Shown piece after piece: positions 52,478-61,912 of a DNA stretch of 64,000 bases. A program made the translations under genes and the position numbers. The stretch lies in NCBI GenBank assembly GCA_016222805.1, contig JACRQG010000011.1, forward strand, positions 186,001 through 250,000, given 5' to 3'. The notes beneath the pieces are model-generated. The model ran no database searches, was not told where the DNA came from, and saw only the letters and a program-made list of their open reading frames with translations. The DNA is from Verrucomicrobiota bacterium. Its GTDB lineage: Bacteria > Verrucomicrobiota > Verrucomicrobiia > Opitutales > Opitutaceae. Numbering within the stretch: position 1 is the stretch's first letter; each line of letters begins with the position of its first letter.

Positions 52478-55129
52478 TCAGAAATCGGTCGTCATCGTCA
52501 GGCGCCACGAACGCGGGGCGCCCCACGACCCACTGTTGGTGCTGGCGGAAAGGTAATACTCCTTGTCGAGGAGATTGCTGATGTTGAGCTGCAGGCTGGT
52601 CGGCCGATTGAAGATCTTCGTTTGGTAGCCGCCGAGGAGCGTCACGACGTAATACGACGGGGACCAGAGGGCCACTGCGGGCGTCCCCTGGATGACCACC
52701 GCGTTGCCGCGGTAGGTGGGTTGCCGCCAATTGGCTCCCCCGCCGATGAAGAAGCCCTTCAGTCGGCCCTCGGAGAAGGTGTAGCGGGTGAAGAGGTTGG
52801 CGCGGGTCTTGGTGTACCCGGCATTCGGCACGCCGTCCGGCAAAGTCAGAAGGAACGCGTCCAGGAGGGGGGTGGGCTGGTTGGAGTTCTTCGCCTCGGC
52901 CTGGAAGGACTTGAGGAACGGCAGCCGATCGGTGGTGGCAACCTTGTTGGTGGCCCCGTTGAGCATCAACCGCCAGTTGCGCGTGAGATTGGCCACGATT
53001 TCCACCTCGACGCCCTTGGTCGTCGTGGTCTGCAGGTCGGTGCCGGTGCGGTTGAAGGTCGTCGGAAAGAGGGCCGACACTTCGTCGAGGACCGCGGCGG
53101 ACGGCCCGGGCGAGATGCGGGCGTTCGGCTGGTAGTTGTCGTACACCGTCGTGTTGAACTCAAGGCGACCGCCAAAGAGGCTGAATCGTGCAGAGATGTC
53201 CTCCCCCTCTCCGGTTTGCATCCCCTGGCGGCGGCCGATGATGTAGGCAAGGCCGCCGTCGCCGGACGAAATGCGGAAGGACTGCGCCCGGTTGTAGGCC
53301 AGGGCGAAGGTGTCATTGAGCCGGAAGACGAAACCGAGATTCGTGCCGTCCACCTTGTACTGGGCGAAGGGAATGGAATTGGGCGCGTAGACGTTGAGCT
53401 CCGGAATCGGATCCACGATCCAGGTGTTCTCGAACGGGCGCGGCGCGCCAAACGTGGTCTTCATGTTGAAGTGGTCCCGCCGGTACCCCAGGAGCGTGAA
53501 GAAGTGATTGTTGAAGTAGCTGCCCGAGGCGCCGACTCCGATGGAGGGGGTGTAGAACCGCCGCATCATCTGTTCACCGGCGGCGCCGACGCCGTTCGAG
53601 AGGTCGGGGAAGTAGCCCGAAACCCCGGCCAGGGGGGCCGTGGTGCCGACGTCGCGCTCGGTCGCGCCGTCCTTCAGGTAGTAGCGCCGAAAAAACCGGT
53701 TGTTGGTCATCGTCGCCCGATTGGCGATGAACGCGGCATAGGTCTGGGCGGGATTGATCGTTCCGACGAAGCTCGAGTGGGTCGGCAGGATGTACTCTCC
53801 CCAACCCTGCTGCCAGTGCTTCGGGTTGTCCTGCTGCTGCTGGACGTTGACGATGAACTGCTGCTTCGTCCACTTGGTGATGAGGTCGTAGACCGCGGAA
53901 ACGCGGAACGCGCGCAGCAGGTTGCCATGGAGGTTATGCAGGCGGAAATACTCGGTGTAGAGTTCGTTGAAGTTGGGGTTGGGCACGCCGCTCGGAAGCG
54001 TGGGCGACAGGTCGCGGTAGATGGTGCGGCCGGCCGCGATGGTCTTGGTGTCGGTGTTGCGGAAGTAGAGCACGCCGCTGAACAGCAGGTGCAGGCGCTT
54101 GCCGATGTTCTGTTCGAGCTCGAAGTTGAACGTGTTGTAGTCGTCGGTGTTGATCGCCTCGGGCCCGGAAACCTGGAAGTTCCTCGGGGTGATCTTGGGA
54201 TCGACCACGGTCAGGCCATTGCCGGCGCTGCGGCGCATGCCGTTGGCGCGGAAAAGCGCCCCGGTCGCGGGAAGATAGATCAGTCCGGCGCTGTTCGTGA
54301 GATTGGTGCCGGTCGTGTAGGAAAACTGGTCGATGAAGAGCCCCTGCGCGACCACCGTGGAACTCCGGGAAACGTCTGCCGTGACGCTCACGCTTGTGCT
54401 GCGAAAGGGCCGGTAGGTGACCGCCCCGTAGAAGCCGTGGAACTGCCGGCCGACGTGATCCACCCATGACTTGTTGTCCGAAACCGCCGCCGCAAAGCGG
54501 AACGCAACCTTGTTGCCCAGGCGCCGGTTGAAATCCAGTTCCCCGCGGCGGAATTCGTGGTCCCCCAGCATCACGCGCGCGCGGTTGATATTGCGGGTGA
54601 AGAGACCCCGCTTCGTCACCTGGTTGTTGGCGCCGCCAAGGTCGGCCTCTCCGTAGAGGAACGCATTGGGTCCGCGGAGCAGCTCCACTCGCTCCGTGGT
54701 GAAGGAGTCCATCGGCGAGTACCAAATCCAGCCGTTGCGGAGGGCGAAACTGTTGCGAATGCCGCGGAAGATCAGCTGGTTGAATTGCGCCGGATCCGGA
54801 CTCTCCTCGCCGGTGACAAACCACTTGGACATCTCCCCGATGTCGACCGCTGCCAAGTCTTCGATCAGTTGCGAGTTCATGATCGAGATCGAACTCGCGA
54901 CGTTCTTCAGCTCCTGGGCCGTGCGCATGCCCGAGGTGGTCTGCATCGACTCGTAGCCGACTTCCTTCTCTTCCGACACGGTGAAGACCGAGAGTTGCAC
55001 GGCTTCCTCCTGAGAAGGGGAGTTGGCACGGTTCGGTGCAGTCTGGGCCGCGCCGCTGCCGGCGAGGCCGGTCAGCACGACGGCGAGCAACGAGAAACGA
55101 ACGACGAGGCGGGACGGGATCGGACTCAT
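52478..55129 (-). CDS. TonB-dependent outer-membrane receptor
   Basis: From ATG 55129 the 883-residue receptor has a signal peptide (about 1-28), the lineage motif VQLSVFTV (44-51), then a plug domain (KNVASSISIMNSQLIEDLA, RGPNAFLYGEADLGG) and a barrel ending in a conserved NISNLLDKEYYL and a terminal TMTTDF. It lacks the EF-hand seen in the other receptor. Upstream and divergent is a PQQ-propeller gene; substrate unknown. Confidence 0.93.
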   Translation of the reverse strand: MSPIPSRLVVRFSLLAVVLTGLAGSGAAQTAPNRANSPSQEEAVQLSVFTVSEEKEVGYESMQTTSGMRTAQELKNVASSISIMNSQLIEDLAAVDIGEMSKWFVTGEESPDPAQFNQLIFRGIRNSFALRNGWIWYSPMDSFTTERVELLRGPNAFLYGEADLGGANNQVTKRGLFTRNINRARVMLGDHEFRRGELDFNRRLGNKVAFRFAAAVSDNKSWVDHVGRQFHGFYGAVTYRPFRSTSVSVTADVSRSSTVVAQGLFIDQFSYTTGTNLTNSAGLIYLPATGALFRANGMRRSAGNGLTVVDPKITPRNFQVSGPEAINTDDYNTFNFELEQNIGKRLHLLFSGVLYFRNTDTKTIAAGRTIYRDLSPTLPSGVPNPNFNELYTEYFRLHNLHGNLLRAFRVSAVYDLITKWTKQQFIVNVQQQQDNPKHWQQGWGEYILPTHSSFVGTINPAQTYAAFIANRATMTNNRFFRRYYLKDGATERDVGTTAPLAGVSGYFPDLSNGVGAAGEQMMRRFYTPSIGVGASGSYFNNHFFTLLGYRRDHFNMKTTFGAPRPFENTWIVDPIPELNVYAPNSIPFAQYKVDGTNLGFVFRLNDTFALAYNRAQSFRISSGDGGLAYIIGRRQGMQTGEGEDISARFSLFGGRLEFNTTVYDNYQPNARISPGPSAAVLDEVSALFPTTFNRTGTDLQTTTTKGVEVEIVANLTRNWRLMLNGATNKVATTDRLPFLKSFQAEAKNSNQPTPLLDAFLLTLPDGVPNAGYTKTRANLFTRYTFSEGRLKGFFIGGGANWRQPTYRGNAVVIQGTPAVALWSPSYYVVTLLGGYQTKIFNRPTSLQLNISNLLDKEYYLSASTNSGSWGAPRSWRLTMTTDF

Positions 55130-55349
55130 GGTTGTCGAGGTGATGGTGTGACTGCTCCGGCCGTCAGTCGCGTCGATCGGTTGCAGCCAACGCGGCTGTG
55201 GGGTGTCCGGAAGGTGGGCGGAGCTTTGCGGGGACAGGGGTGGGTTCAAGGTCGAATTCAAGGGCGGTTGAACGTGCCGGGGCGGGGGGAGGACGCAGTT
55301 TCCGGTATCAAGTTGCATTTCGGCGAGGTGCCCTCGAAAACTCGCGTCC

Positions 55350-56870
55350 ATGGTCTGGCGCAGCATTTCCGGCTTGGGGGCGATTGGAGTGGGCGTGGGG
55401 ATTGGCTTGGGCCTGCTCGACGGTCGGGCCGCCGATCAGCCGCAGTGGGGGGAGCGGTATTCGCGCAACATGGTGTCGGCGGAGCGGGGACTGCCGGCGA
55501 CCTTCGATCCAAAGTCGGGGCAAAACGTCCGGTGGGTGGCCCGCCTGGGCAGCGACACCCACTCGACGCCGGTGATCGCGGGCGGCCGGGTGTACCTCGG
55601 GACCAACAACCGCGTGCCGCGCGATCCACGGCACCAGGGGGATCGCGGCGTGCTGTTGTGCCTCGACGAGCGCACCGGGGAGTTGCTCTGGCAATTGCTG
55701 GTGCCGAAGATCACCACCAGCAAGTACTGGGACTGGCCCTACATGGGGATCTGCTCGCCGGTCACGGTGGTGGAGGATCGGGTCTACGTCGTGAGCAACC
55801 GCGGCGAGGTTTTGTGCCTCGATCCGGCGGGACTCGCCAACGGCAACCAGGGTCCCTTCGTGGACGAGGCCCGGCACCAGACGCCGGCGGGTGAGGAGCC
55901 GGTGCCGGTTGGCGAGCGCGACGCCGACATTCTCTGGTGCTTCGACGTCGTGGCCCGCCTCGGGGTGCGCCAGCACGACTCGGCCCACGCCTCGATCCTG
56001 GCGGTCGGGGATTTCCTCTACGTCAACACGTCCAACGGCGTGGACGACACGCACCGCCACATCGCCTCTCCGGAGGCGCCCAGCCTGATCGTGCTGGAAC
56101 GGGCCACGGGCCGCCTGGTGGCGACAGATGGGGAGCGAATCGGTCCCCGCATCTTCCACTGCACCTGGTCCTCGCCGGCGCTGGGTGATTTCGGTGCGGG
56201 CCCGACGATCGTCTTCGCCGGGGGCGACGGCATTGTCTACGGCTTCGAGCCGCTGCGCCAGGCGCCACCGGCCGGGGAAGTGGTGCGCCTGCGCAAGCTC
56301 TGGTCCTACGATGGCGACCCCACGAGCCCGAAGGAGAATGTCCACCAATACGTGACCAACCGCGTCACCAGCCCGAGCAACATCAAGAGCCTGCCCGTCC
56401 TCCACGACGGCCGGGTGCATGTCACCCTGGGCGGGGACCTCTGGTGGGGCAAGAACCAGGTCTGGGTGAAGTGCTTTGCGCCGCCGAACGGCGCAGACCG
56501 CTCCCAACCGGCGGAGGTGTGGTCCTATCCGCTGGAAAAGCACTCGATGTGCAGCCCGGCGCTGGCGGAGGGACTGCTCTTCGTCGGCGACTCCGGGCGG
56601 AAGCTGCATTGTGTCGAGGCGAAGAGCGGCCGCCCGATTTGGACACACGACGTCAAGGGAGAGGTCTGGGCCACCCCGCTGATCGCGGATGGAAAGGTCT
56701 ATTTCGCGACGCGGCGCGGGGAGTTTCTCACCTTCGCTGTGAGCCGCGAGAAACGCCTGCTCGGGGAAGTCGAACTCGGCGCTCCGATCAGTGCGACGCC
56801 CGTGGCCGCCAACGGGGTGCTCTACGTCGCCAGCATGACACAGCTGTTCGCGGTGCGGGCGAAGCCATAG
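55350..56870 (+). CDS. Exported PQQ-like beta-propeller protein
   Basis: The 506-residue protein has an N-terminal membrane/signal segment (MVWRSISGLGAIGVGVGIGL, then GLLDGRAAD) and repeated blades of the outer-membrane-assembly-/PQQ-type propeller, with the strand-turn pattern 'G.VY.GT' (for example GGRVYLGTNN, GDFLYVNTSNG) and 'G.LLW'. No PQQ-dehydrogenase active-site motif is evident, so it may only bind sugar or protein. It is divergent from the receptor gene and 144 bases before an oxidoreductase gene. Confidence 0.85.
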   Translation: MVWRSISGLGAIGVGVGIGLGLLDGRAADQPQWGERYSRNMVSAERGLPATFDPKSGQNVRWVARLGSDTHSTPVIAGGRVYLGTNNRVPRDPRHQGDRGVLLCLDERTGELLWQLLVPKITTSKYWDWPYMGICSPVTVVEDRVYVVSNRGEVLCLDPAGLANGNQGPFVDEARHQTPAGEEPVPVGERDADILWCFDVVARLGVRQHDSAHASILAVGDFLYVNTSNGVDDTHRHIASPEAPSLIVLERATGRLVATDGERIGPRIFHCTWSSPALGDFGAGPTIVFAGGDGIVYGFEPLRQAPPAGEVVRLRKLWSYDGDPTSPKENVHQYVTNRVTSPSNIKSLPVLHDGRVHVTLGGDLWWGKNQVWVKCFAPPNGADRSQPAEVWSYPLEKHSMCSPALAEGLLFVGDSGRKLHCVEAKSGRPIWTHDVKGEVWATPLIADGKVYFATRRGEFLTFAVSREKRLLGEVELGAPISATPVAANGVLYVASMTQLFAVRAKP

Positions 56871-57014
56871 GGCGGCACGGCGGGCAAGGTGCAGGTCGCA
56901 GTGGCGGCCGTCCTTGCGCACACGGGAGGGGCCGAACCCTCAGTTCGCGGTGCGGGACTGCCGGCGGTGACTTGTGCATCGCCTTTCGGGCGCGGGCTCG
57001 CCAAGGAAAAAGGC

Positions 57015-58181
57015 ATGAACCGCCGTCATTTCCTTGGACACACCGCCGGGGCGCTCGCCGCCGGGGCCGCTTTCCCTGCCGTCGTTTCCGGAGCCGCGCG
57101 TCCCGCGGGCCAGGAGTCCGTCGCCAGCCCCTACCAGCCGGGACCTAAGCCCAAGCCGGTCGTGAAGCCCGGGGAGTTCGTGTTTGCGGCGGCGCATTTT
57201 GATCACGGTCATCTCACCGGCCAGTGCAGCGCGTTGCTCGACGCCGGGGCGACGTTGAAGTGGGTCTACGACCCGGACGAAAAGAAACGCGCCTCCCTGC
57301 AGGCGCGCTACAAGCAGGCCAAGGCGGCGCGTTCGCTGGACGAGATTCTGGCGGATCCCGAGGTGAAGCTGGTCACCGCGGCGGCGGTGACATCGGAGCG
57401 CGGCCCGATCGGCTGCCGCGTGATGGAGGCCGGCAAGGACTACTTCACCGACAAGGCGCCGTTCACGACCCTCGACCAGCTCGCGCAGGCGCGCGCGGTT
57501 GTCGCGAAGACGAAACGCAAGTACATGGTCTATTACGGCGAGCGGCTGACCTCGGAGGCGGGGATGTTCGCCACGGACCTCGTGAACCAGGGCGTGGTCG
57601 GGCGGGTGGTGCAGGTGGCCGGGTTTGGGCCGCACCGGTTGGGCAAGGCGGGCCGGCCGGCGTGGTTCTTCGAGCGTGCGAAGTATGGCGGGATCCTCTG
57701 CGACATCGGCAGCCACCAGTGCGAGCAGTTCCTCACCTATTCCGGTGCGACGGACGCGACGGTGGTGCACGCGGCGGTCGGCAATTTCGCGAATCCGGAC
57801 AAGCCGGAGCTGGAGGATTTCGGCGAGGCGTCCTTCGTGGGAAACAACGGGGCGACGAACCAGATTCGCGTGGATTGGTTCACGCCGGACGGGCTCAGCA
57901 CCTGGGGAGACGGGCGCACCTTCATCCTCGGCACCAAGGGCTACATCGAACTGCGAAAGTACGTGGATGTCGCGCGCGAACGCCAGGGCGGACAGGTCTA
58001 CATCGTCGACGGGAAAGGGGAGTATCACGTCAACGTCTCCGGCAAGGTGGGCTACCGGTTCTTTGGCGACTTCATCCTCGACTGTCTCAATCGCACGGAG
58101 AACGCGATGACGCAGGCGCATGCCTTCAAGGCGGCCGAACTGTGTCTGAAGGCGCAGGCGGCGGCGCGTTGGCTGACGTAG
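57015..58181 (+). CDS. Tat-exported Gfo/Idh/MocA-family oxidoreductase
   Basis: The 388-residue protein starts MNRRHFLGHTAGALAAGAAF, a twin-arginine signal (RRHFLG). The mature part has a Rossmann domain with the nucleotide-sensing DPDEKKR and the Gfo/Idh Lys-region (DKAPF), and the C-terminal sheet domain (WFFERAKYGGILCDIGSHQCEQF). Export by Tat implies the nicotinamide cofactor is loaded in the cytoplasm, as in glucose-fructose oxidoreductase. The strong AAGGAAAAAGG ribosome-binding site supports ATG 57015. It probably acts on a sugar. Confidence 0.9.
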   Translation: MNRRHFLGHTAGALAAGAAFPAVVSGAARPAGQESVASPYQPGPKPKPVVKPGEFVFAAAHFDHGHLTGQCSALLDAGATLKWVYDPDEKKRASLQARYKQAKAARSLDEILADPEVKLVTAAAVTSERGPIGCRVMEAGKDYFTDKAPFTTLDQLAQARAVVAKTKRKYMVYYGERLTSEAGMFATDLVNQGVVGRVVQVAGFGPHRLGKAGRPAWFFERAKYGGILCDIGSHQCEQFLTYSGATDATVVHAAVGNFANPDKPELEDFGEASFVGNNGATNQIRVDWFTPDGLSTWGDGRTFILGTKGYIELRKYVDVARERQGGQVYIVDGKGEYHVNVSGKVGYRFFGDFILDCLNRTENAMTQAHAFKAAELCLKAQAAARWLT

Positions 58182-58249
58182 CGCGGAGTCAAACGAAAGG
58201 TAGCCGGCGGTGGCGAGTGGTCTGCCGTCGGCTCGGCGAAGGCGGGCGC

Positions 58250-58272
58250 GCGGCCGCCGTGTCTTCGGCCGC
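58250..58272. terminator. G/C hairpin between convergent genes, possible terminator
   Basis: GCGGCCG (58250-58256) and CGGCCGC (58266-58272) pair perfectly around a 9-base loop, between the convergent oxidoreductase and GspB-like genes. There is no T-run, so an intrinsic terminator is unproven. Confidence 0.3.
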
Positions 58273-58282
58273 TTGCGCCGGC

Positions 58283-59110
58283 TCAGAGATTCTTCACGTA
58301 GGTCACGCCGTTCTGGTCGGCAAAGGTGAGGCTCGACGGTGTCACCTTGGTCAGGCGGACGCCGAGGGTGCGTTCGACGATGTCGTTCACCCGGTAGACG
58401 CGTTCATTGATCAGGACGCGGCTTTCGTTGCCGGATGCGCGGACCCCGGCGATTCGGAGCGTCTCGACAAAGGCGGCGATTCGCTCATCCGCGCGCGGCG
58501 GAGCGGGAGAAACTGGCGCTGCGGCAGGTGCGGGCGAGGGGACCGTTGGCGAGGGAGCGGTGGTGGTTGGTCCCGACTTGGAGGCCGTGGCAACCGGACC
58601 GGTCTGCGTCGGAGAGGGCGAACTCGGAGGCGAGGTGGGCGCCGGTCGGGTGGAGGTCGGCGTGGTGGCAGGCGCGGTTCCGGCAGTCGAGGCTGGCGCC
58701 GGGGTTGCCGCCGCGGGTGCGGCCGGGGCGGCGGTTGGCGAGGCCACGGTCTCCGCTCCCTTGCCCGCGGCGGGCGGAGGCGTTTCCATGGGCACGGTGG
58801 GGGAGATTGTCGGCGGCGGCAGGGAGGGTGTGACGGTGGCGACCGGGCCGGCGGGCGGCGTGGGCGGTGCCTTTGCGACCGGGGCCGGCGGCGTCGGCGG
58901 GGCGGGCCGGTTGACGAAGTAAATGGTCGCAACCACGGAAAGGACGACCAGGACCACCGCGGCGCTCGCCAGGAGCACCATGGTGTTGGCGCTGCGGGAC
59001 TGGCCGCGCTTGGCGACATGGCCGCCACCGGGCATGGGCGGCAGATCTTCCGCGGACCCCGGGGCGCGCGCGCGCTGCGCTTTCTTCAGGGCTTCGTTGA
59101 TCAGGCTCAT
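58283..59110 (-). CDS. GspB-like secretion assembly protein
   Basis: From ATG 59110 the 275-residue protein begins MSLINEALKKAQRARA, then a membrane helix (VLLASAAVVLVVLSVVATIYF, about 47-67), a long Pro/Ala/Thr-rich linker (about 70-205) and a small C-terminal domain with VLINERVYRVNDIVER, close to the GspB 'periplasmic' domain. Paired with the ExeA-like ATPase upstream, it resembles the GspA/GspB complex that helps place the type II secretin through peptidoglycan, although no secretin gene is present. Confidence 0.8.
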   Translation of the reverse strand: MSLINEALKKAQRARAPGSAEDLPPMPGGGHVAKRGQSRSANTMVLLASAAVVLVVLSVVATIYFVNRPAPPTPPAPVAKAPPTPPAGPVATVTPSLPPPTISPTVPMETPPPAAGKGAETVASPTAAPAAPAAATPAPASTAGTAPATTPTSTRPAPTSPPSSPSPTQTGPVATASKSGPTTTAPSPTVPSPAPAAAPVSPAPPRADERIAAFVETLRIAGVRASGNESRVLINERVYRVNDIVERTLGVRLTKVTPSSLTFADQNGVTYVKNL

Positions 59111-59153
59111 GTCGGTGGGAGAATTCGGCAGGGCGGGCGGGTTACGGCCGCGT

Positions 59154-59969
59154 TCACGTGGTGAGGTTGGCCATGTCGCGCACGGCGCGCCGCACGTCCC
59201 AATAGCTGACCTCGTCGGATTCGCGGATGAAGGCGGACAGCATCGCCCGGTCACAGAGATTGTTGACGACCCGGGGAATCCCGCCGCTGCCGCGGTGGAT
59301 GGCCCGCAAGGCCCACTTGGTGAAGGCGGGGCGGCCGTTGCCTCCGGCCAGCGTGAGCCGGTGCTGGATGTAGTGTTCGACGTCGGCGGGCGAGAGCGGG
59401 TTGAGCTCGTAGTGCACGAGGATGCGCTGGCGCAGCTGCCGGAGTTCGTCCTGCGCGAGCACGTCCTTCAGTTCCGGCTGCCCCATCAGGACAATCTGCA
59501 GGAGCTTCTGCTGGTCGGTCTCGAGGTTGGACAGCAGGCGAATCTGCTCGAGGACATCGAACTTCAGGTTCTGCGCCTCGTCGATGATCAGCACGATGTC
59601 GCGGCCCTTTTCGATCCGTTCGAGCAGCACGCGGTTCATCTGGGCCACGAGATCGACCTGGCTGCGGGCCAGCTTCGTCTCCCCGAGCTCCGTCAGGATC
59701 GCCTTGAGCATCTGCGTCTCGGTGACGCGGGGGTTGAGGATCAGCGCGGTGTCGTAGTGAGCGGGATCGAGTTCGTTGAGAAAGCGGCGGCACAGGGTGG
59801 TCTTGCCGCAGCCCACTTCGCCGACGAGGACGATGAATCCCTTCTTTTCGCGCACCCCGTACTTGAGATGCTGCAGAGCCTCCTGGTGGGTGGGGCTGAG
59901 ATAAAGGAAGCGGGGATCGGGGGTGATGTTGAACGGCATTTCCCGAAACCCGTAAAAGCTCTGATACAT
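59154..59969 (-). CDS. ExeA/GspA-like AAA ATPase
   Basis: The 271-residue ATPase starts MYQSFYGFREMPFNITPDPR and has Walker A GEVGCGKTT (50-58), Walker B DIVLIIDEAQN (about 125) and the sensor RIPRVVN-like GIPRVVNNLCDRAML. There is no membrane helix or peptidoglycan-binding domain, so it is shorter than E. coli-type GspA. The same family also includes ATPases of exosortase systems, which would fit the PEP-CTERM protein in this window. It precedes gspB by 43 bases. Confidence 0.9.
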   Translation of the reverse strand: MYQSFYGFREMPFNITPDPRFLYLSPTHQEALQHLKYGVREKKGFIVLVGEVGCGKTTLCRRFLNELDPAHYDTALILNPRVTETQMLKAILTELGETKLARSQVDLVAQMNRVLLERIEKGRDIVLIIDEAQNLKFDVLEQIRLLSNLETDQQKLLQIVLMGQPELKDVLAQDELRQLRQRILVHYELNPLSPADVEHYIQHRLTLAGGNGRPAFTKWALRAIHRGSGGIPRVVNNLCDRAMLSAFIRESDEVSYWDVRRAVRDMANLTT

Positions 59970-60101
59970 GGAGGGTGGGGGAAAAACGTGGCGGCGCGGG
60001 GCGGGCTTGGCACGCCAAAACAGCGGGGCCGGTCGGGCGGGACCGGGATTGAAATCTCCTTTACTCCCGGCGGGACGCTTCCGTTCATCTCGGTTGAAGT
60101 C

Positions 60102-60389
60102 GTGAACGCCCGCCGCGCCATCATCGCCCTGTATCTCGTGCTGCTGACCGCCTTCGGGGTGGGCACGGGGGTGCTTTTCCTCGAGGCACGGGCGGAGTTC
60201 ACGGCGTTGAAGGAGAAGCAGGCGCAGATCCAGCGGGAACTGGCCGCGGCGCAGGCGCGCCTCGCGGAGCAGGATCGTTTCCTGCAGCGCCTGCGGGCCG
60301 ATCCCGTGCTGGTCGAGAAGGTGATTCGCGAGCGGCTGGGCTACGGCCGGCCCGGGGAAGTGGTCTTCCGGTTCGACAAGGGCCCATGA
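60102..60389 (+). CDS. FtsB/DivIC-like septum formation initiator
   Basis: A small 95-residue protein from GTG 60102: MNARRAIIALYLVLLTAFGV contains one membrane helix, followed by a leucine-zipper-like coiled coil (FTALKEKQAQIQRELAAAQA) and the conserved tail ERLGYGRPGEVVFRF. This is the size and layout of DivIC/FtsB, which joins the divisome. Its stop overlaps the next start (ATGA). No ATG lies near, so GTG is the probable start. Confidence 0.8.
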   Translation: MNARRAIIALYLVLLTAFGVGTGVLFLEARAEFTALKEKQAQIQRELAAAQARLAEQDRFLQRLRADPVLVEKVIRERLGYGRPGEVVFRFDKGP

Positions 60390-61873
60390 GCAGCGCGGGA
60401 GGCGGGCGGGGGGAACCGGCGGGCGCGGCACTCGATGGAATTTCCATGGCGACACACGAATCCTTGATCGAATCGTTCCAGCGTGCCGGACAGGCCCAGG
60501 TGTTTGCGTTCCTCGACACGCTGGGCCCCACGGAGCGGGCCCGGCTGCTGGCCGAGGCCGCGGAGGTTGATCTGGCGGAACTCGACCGCCTCAACCGTAC
60601 CTTGCTGAACTCGAAGGCGGCCGCGGGGATCGACCTGACGGACCTCGCGCCGGCGCCGTATGAGAAACGTCCGGAACACGGGGGCGACGGCGGCGCCTGG
60701 GCCCGGGCCAAGGCGGCCGGCGAGACGGCGCTGCGGGAGGGCCGGGTGGCGGCCTTCACGGTGGCGGGCGGGCAGGGCACGCGGCTGGGCTATGACGGTC
60801 CCAAGGGGACCTTCCCGGTCACGCCGCTGCGCGCGAAATCGCTTTTCCAGGTGTTCGCCGAGAAGATCCGCGCCGCGGGAGTGCGTTATGGCCGGCCGCT
60901 GCACTGGTTCATCATGACCAGCCACGCGAACCACGAAGCGACGGTCGCCTTCTTCGCCGAGCACCGGCACTTTGGCCTCGACCCGGCGCGCGTCCATTTC
61001 TTCCGCCAGGGGCGCATGCCGGCGGTGGATTTCTCCGGGAAGATCCTGCTCGAGACCCGCGGCTCGCTCGCGCTGTCTCCGGACGGGCACGGCGGGTCGC
61101 TCCGGGCGCTGTCCCGCAGCGGGGCGCTGGACTTGATGGCCCGCGAAGGCATCGACACGCTGAGTTACTTCCAGGTCGACAATCCCCTGGTGCGCTGCAT
61201 CGACCCCGCCTTTCTCGGCTGGCACCGGTTGGCGGGTTCGGAGATGTCGAGCAAGATGGTGCCGAAGGCCTATGCGGAGGAGAAGGTGGGTCACTTCTGC
61301 CGGCAGCGGGGCCGGCTGGTCGTGGTGGAATACTCGGATCTTCCGATGGCGATGCAGCGGGAGACGGATGGGGCCGGCGGGCTGCGCTACCTGGCCGGTA
61401 GCATCGCGATCCACGTGCTGGACCGCGAATTCGTACGGCGGATGGCGGAGGGCGGGGAAGGAGTGGCGCTGCCGTTTCACCGGGCGGACAAGAAGATTCC
61501 AACCATCGACGCGGCCGGGAACCCGGTGAAGCCCGACCGGCCGAACGGCGTGAAGTTCGAACTCTTCGTCTTCGATGCCCTCCCGTTCGCGCGCCATCCC
61601 GTGGTGATCGAGACGCTCCGGGCCGACGATTTCTCGCCGGTGAAGAACGCGACGGGGCTCGATTCGCCGGTCACCTGCCGGGACGACCAGTTGCGGCAGT
61701 TCGCGCGCTGGCTGCGGGCGCAGGGGGTCGCCCTGCCGGCCGATGCCACCGGGCGGCCGGAGGTCGCCGTGGAAGTGTCGCCGCTCTTTGGTTACGACGA
61801 GGATTCGTTCGCCGAGGCTTGGCGTGCGCGCCGACCGCAGCCCGAAGTGCGCGAGGGACTGTATCTCGAGTGA
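60386..61873 (+). CDS. UTP-sugar-1-phosphate uridylyltransferase, eukaryotic-type (UAP-like)
   Basis: The 495-residue enzyme carries the signature GGQGTRLGYDGPKGTFP near residues 127-143, plus HWFIMTSHANHEAT, VDNPLVRCIDP and PFHRADKKIP, as in UDP-N-acetylglucosamine pyrophosphorylase (UAP/AGX). This is not the bacterial GlmU type. It would make UDP-GlcNAc (or UDP-GalNAc) from UTP for cell-wall or glycan synthesis. The start at ATG 60386 overlaps the DivIC-like stop; ATG 60446 is an alternative. Confidence 0.9.
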   Translation: MSSAGGGRGEPAGAALDGISMATHESLIESFQRAGQAQVFAFLDTLGPTERARLLAEAAEVDLAELDRLNRTLLNSKAAAGIDLTDLAPAPYEKRPEHGGDGGAWARAKAAGETALREGRVAAFTVAGGQGTRLGYDGPKGTFPVTPLRAKSLFQVFAEKIRAAGVRYGRPLHWFIMTSHANHEATVAFFAEHRHFGLDPARVHFFRQGRMPAVDFSGKILLETRGSLALSPDGHGGSLRALSRSGALDLMAREGIDTLSYFQVDNPLVRCIDPAFLGWHRLAGSEMSSKMVPKAYAEEKVGHFCRQRGRLVVVEYSDLPMAMQRETDGAGGLRYLAGSIAIHVLDREFVRRMAEGGEGVALPFHRADKKIPTIDAAGNPVKPDRPNGVKFELFVFDALPFARHPVVIETLRADDFSPVKNATGLDSPVTCRDDQLRQFARWLRAQGVALPADATGRPEVAVEVSPLFGYDEDSFAEAWRARRPQPEVREGLYLE

Positions 61874-61912
61874 AGCTCGCCGGCGGGGCGCGCCGGCCGC
61901 GCCGGGTCAACC

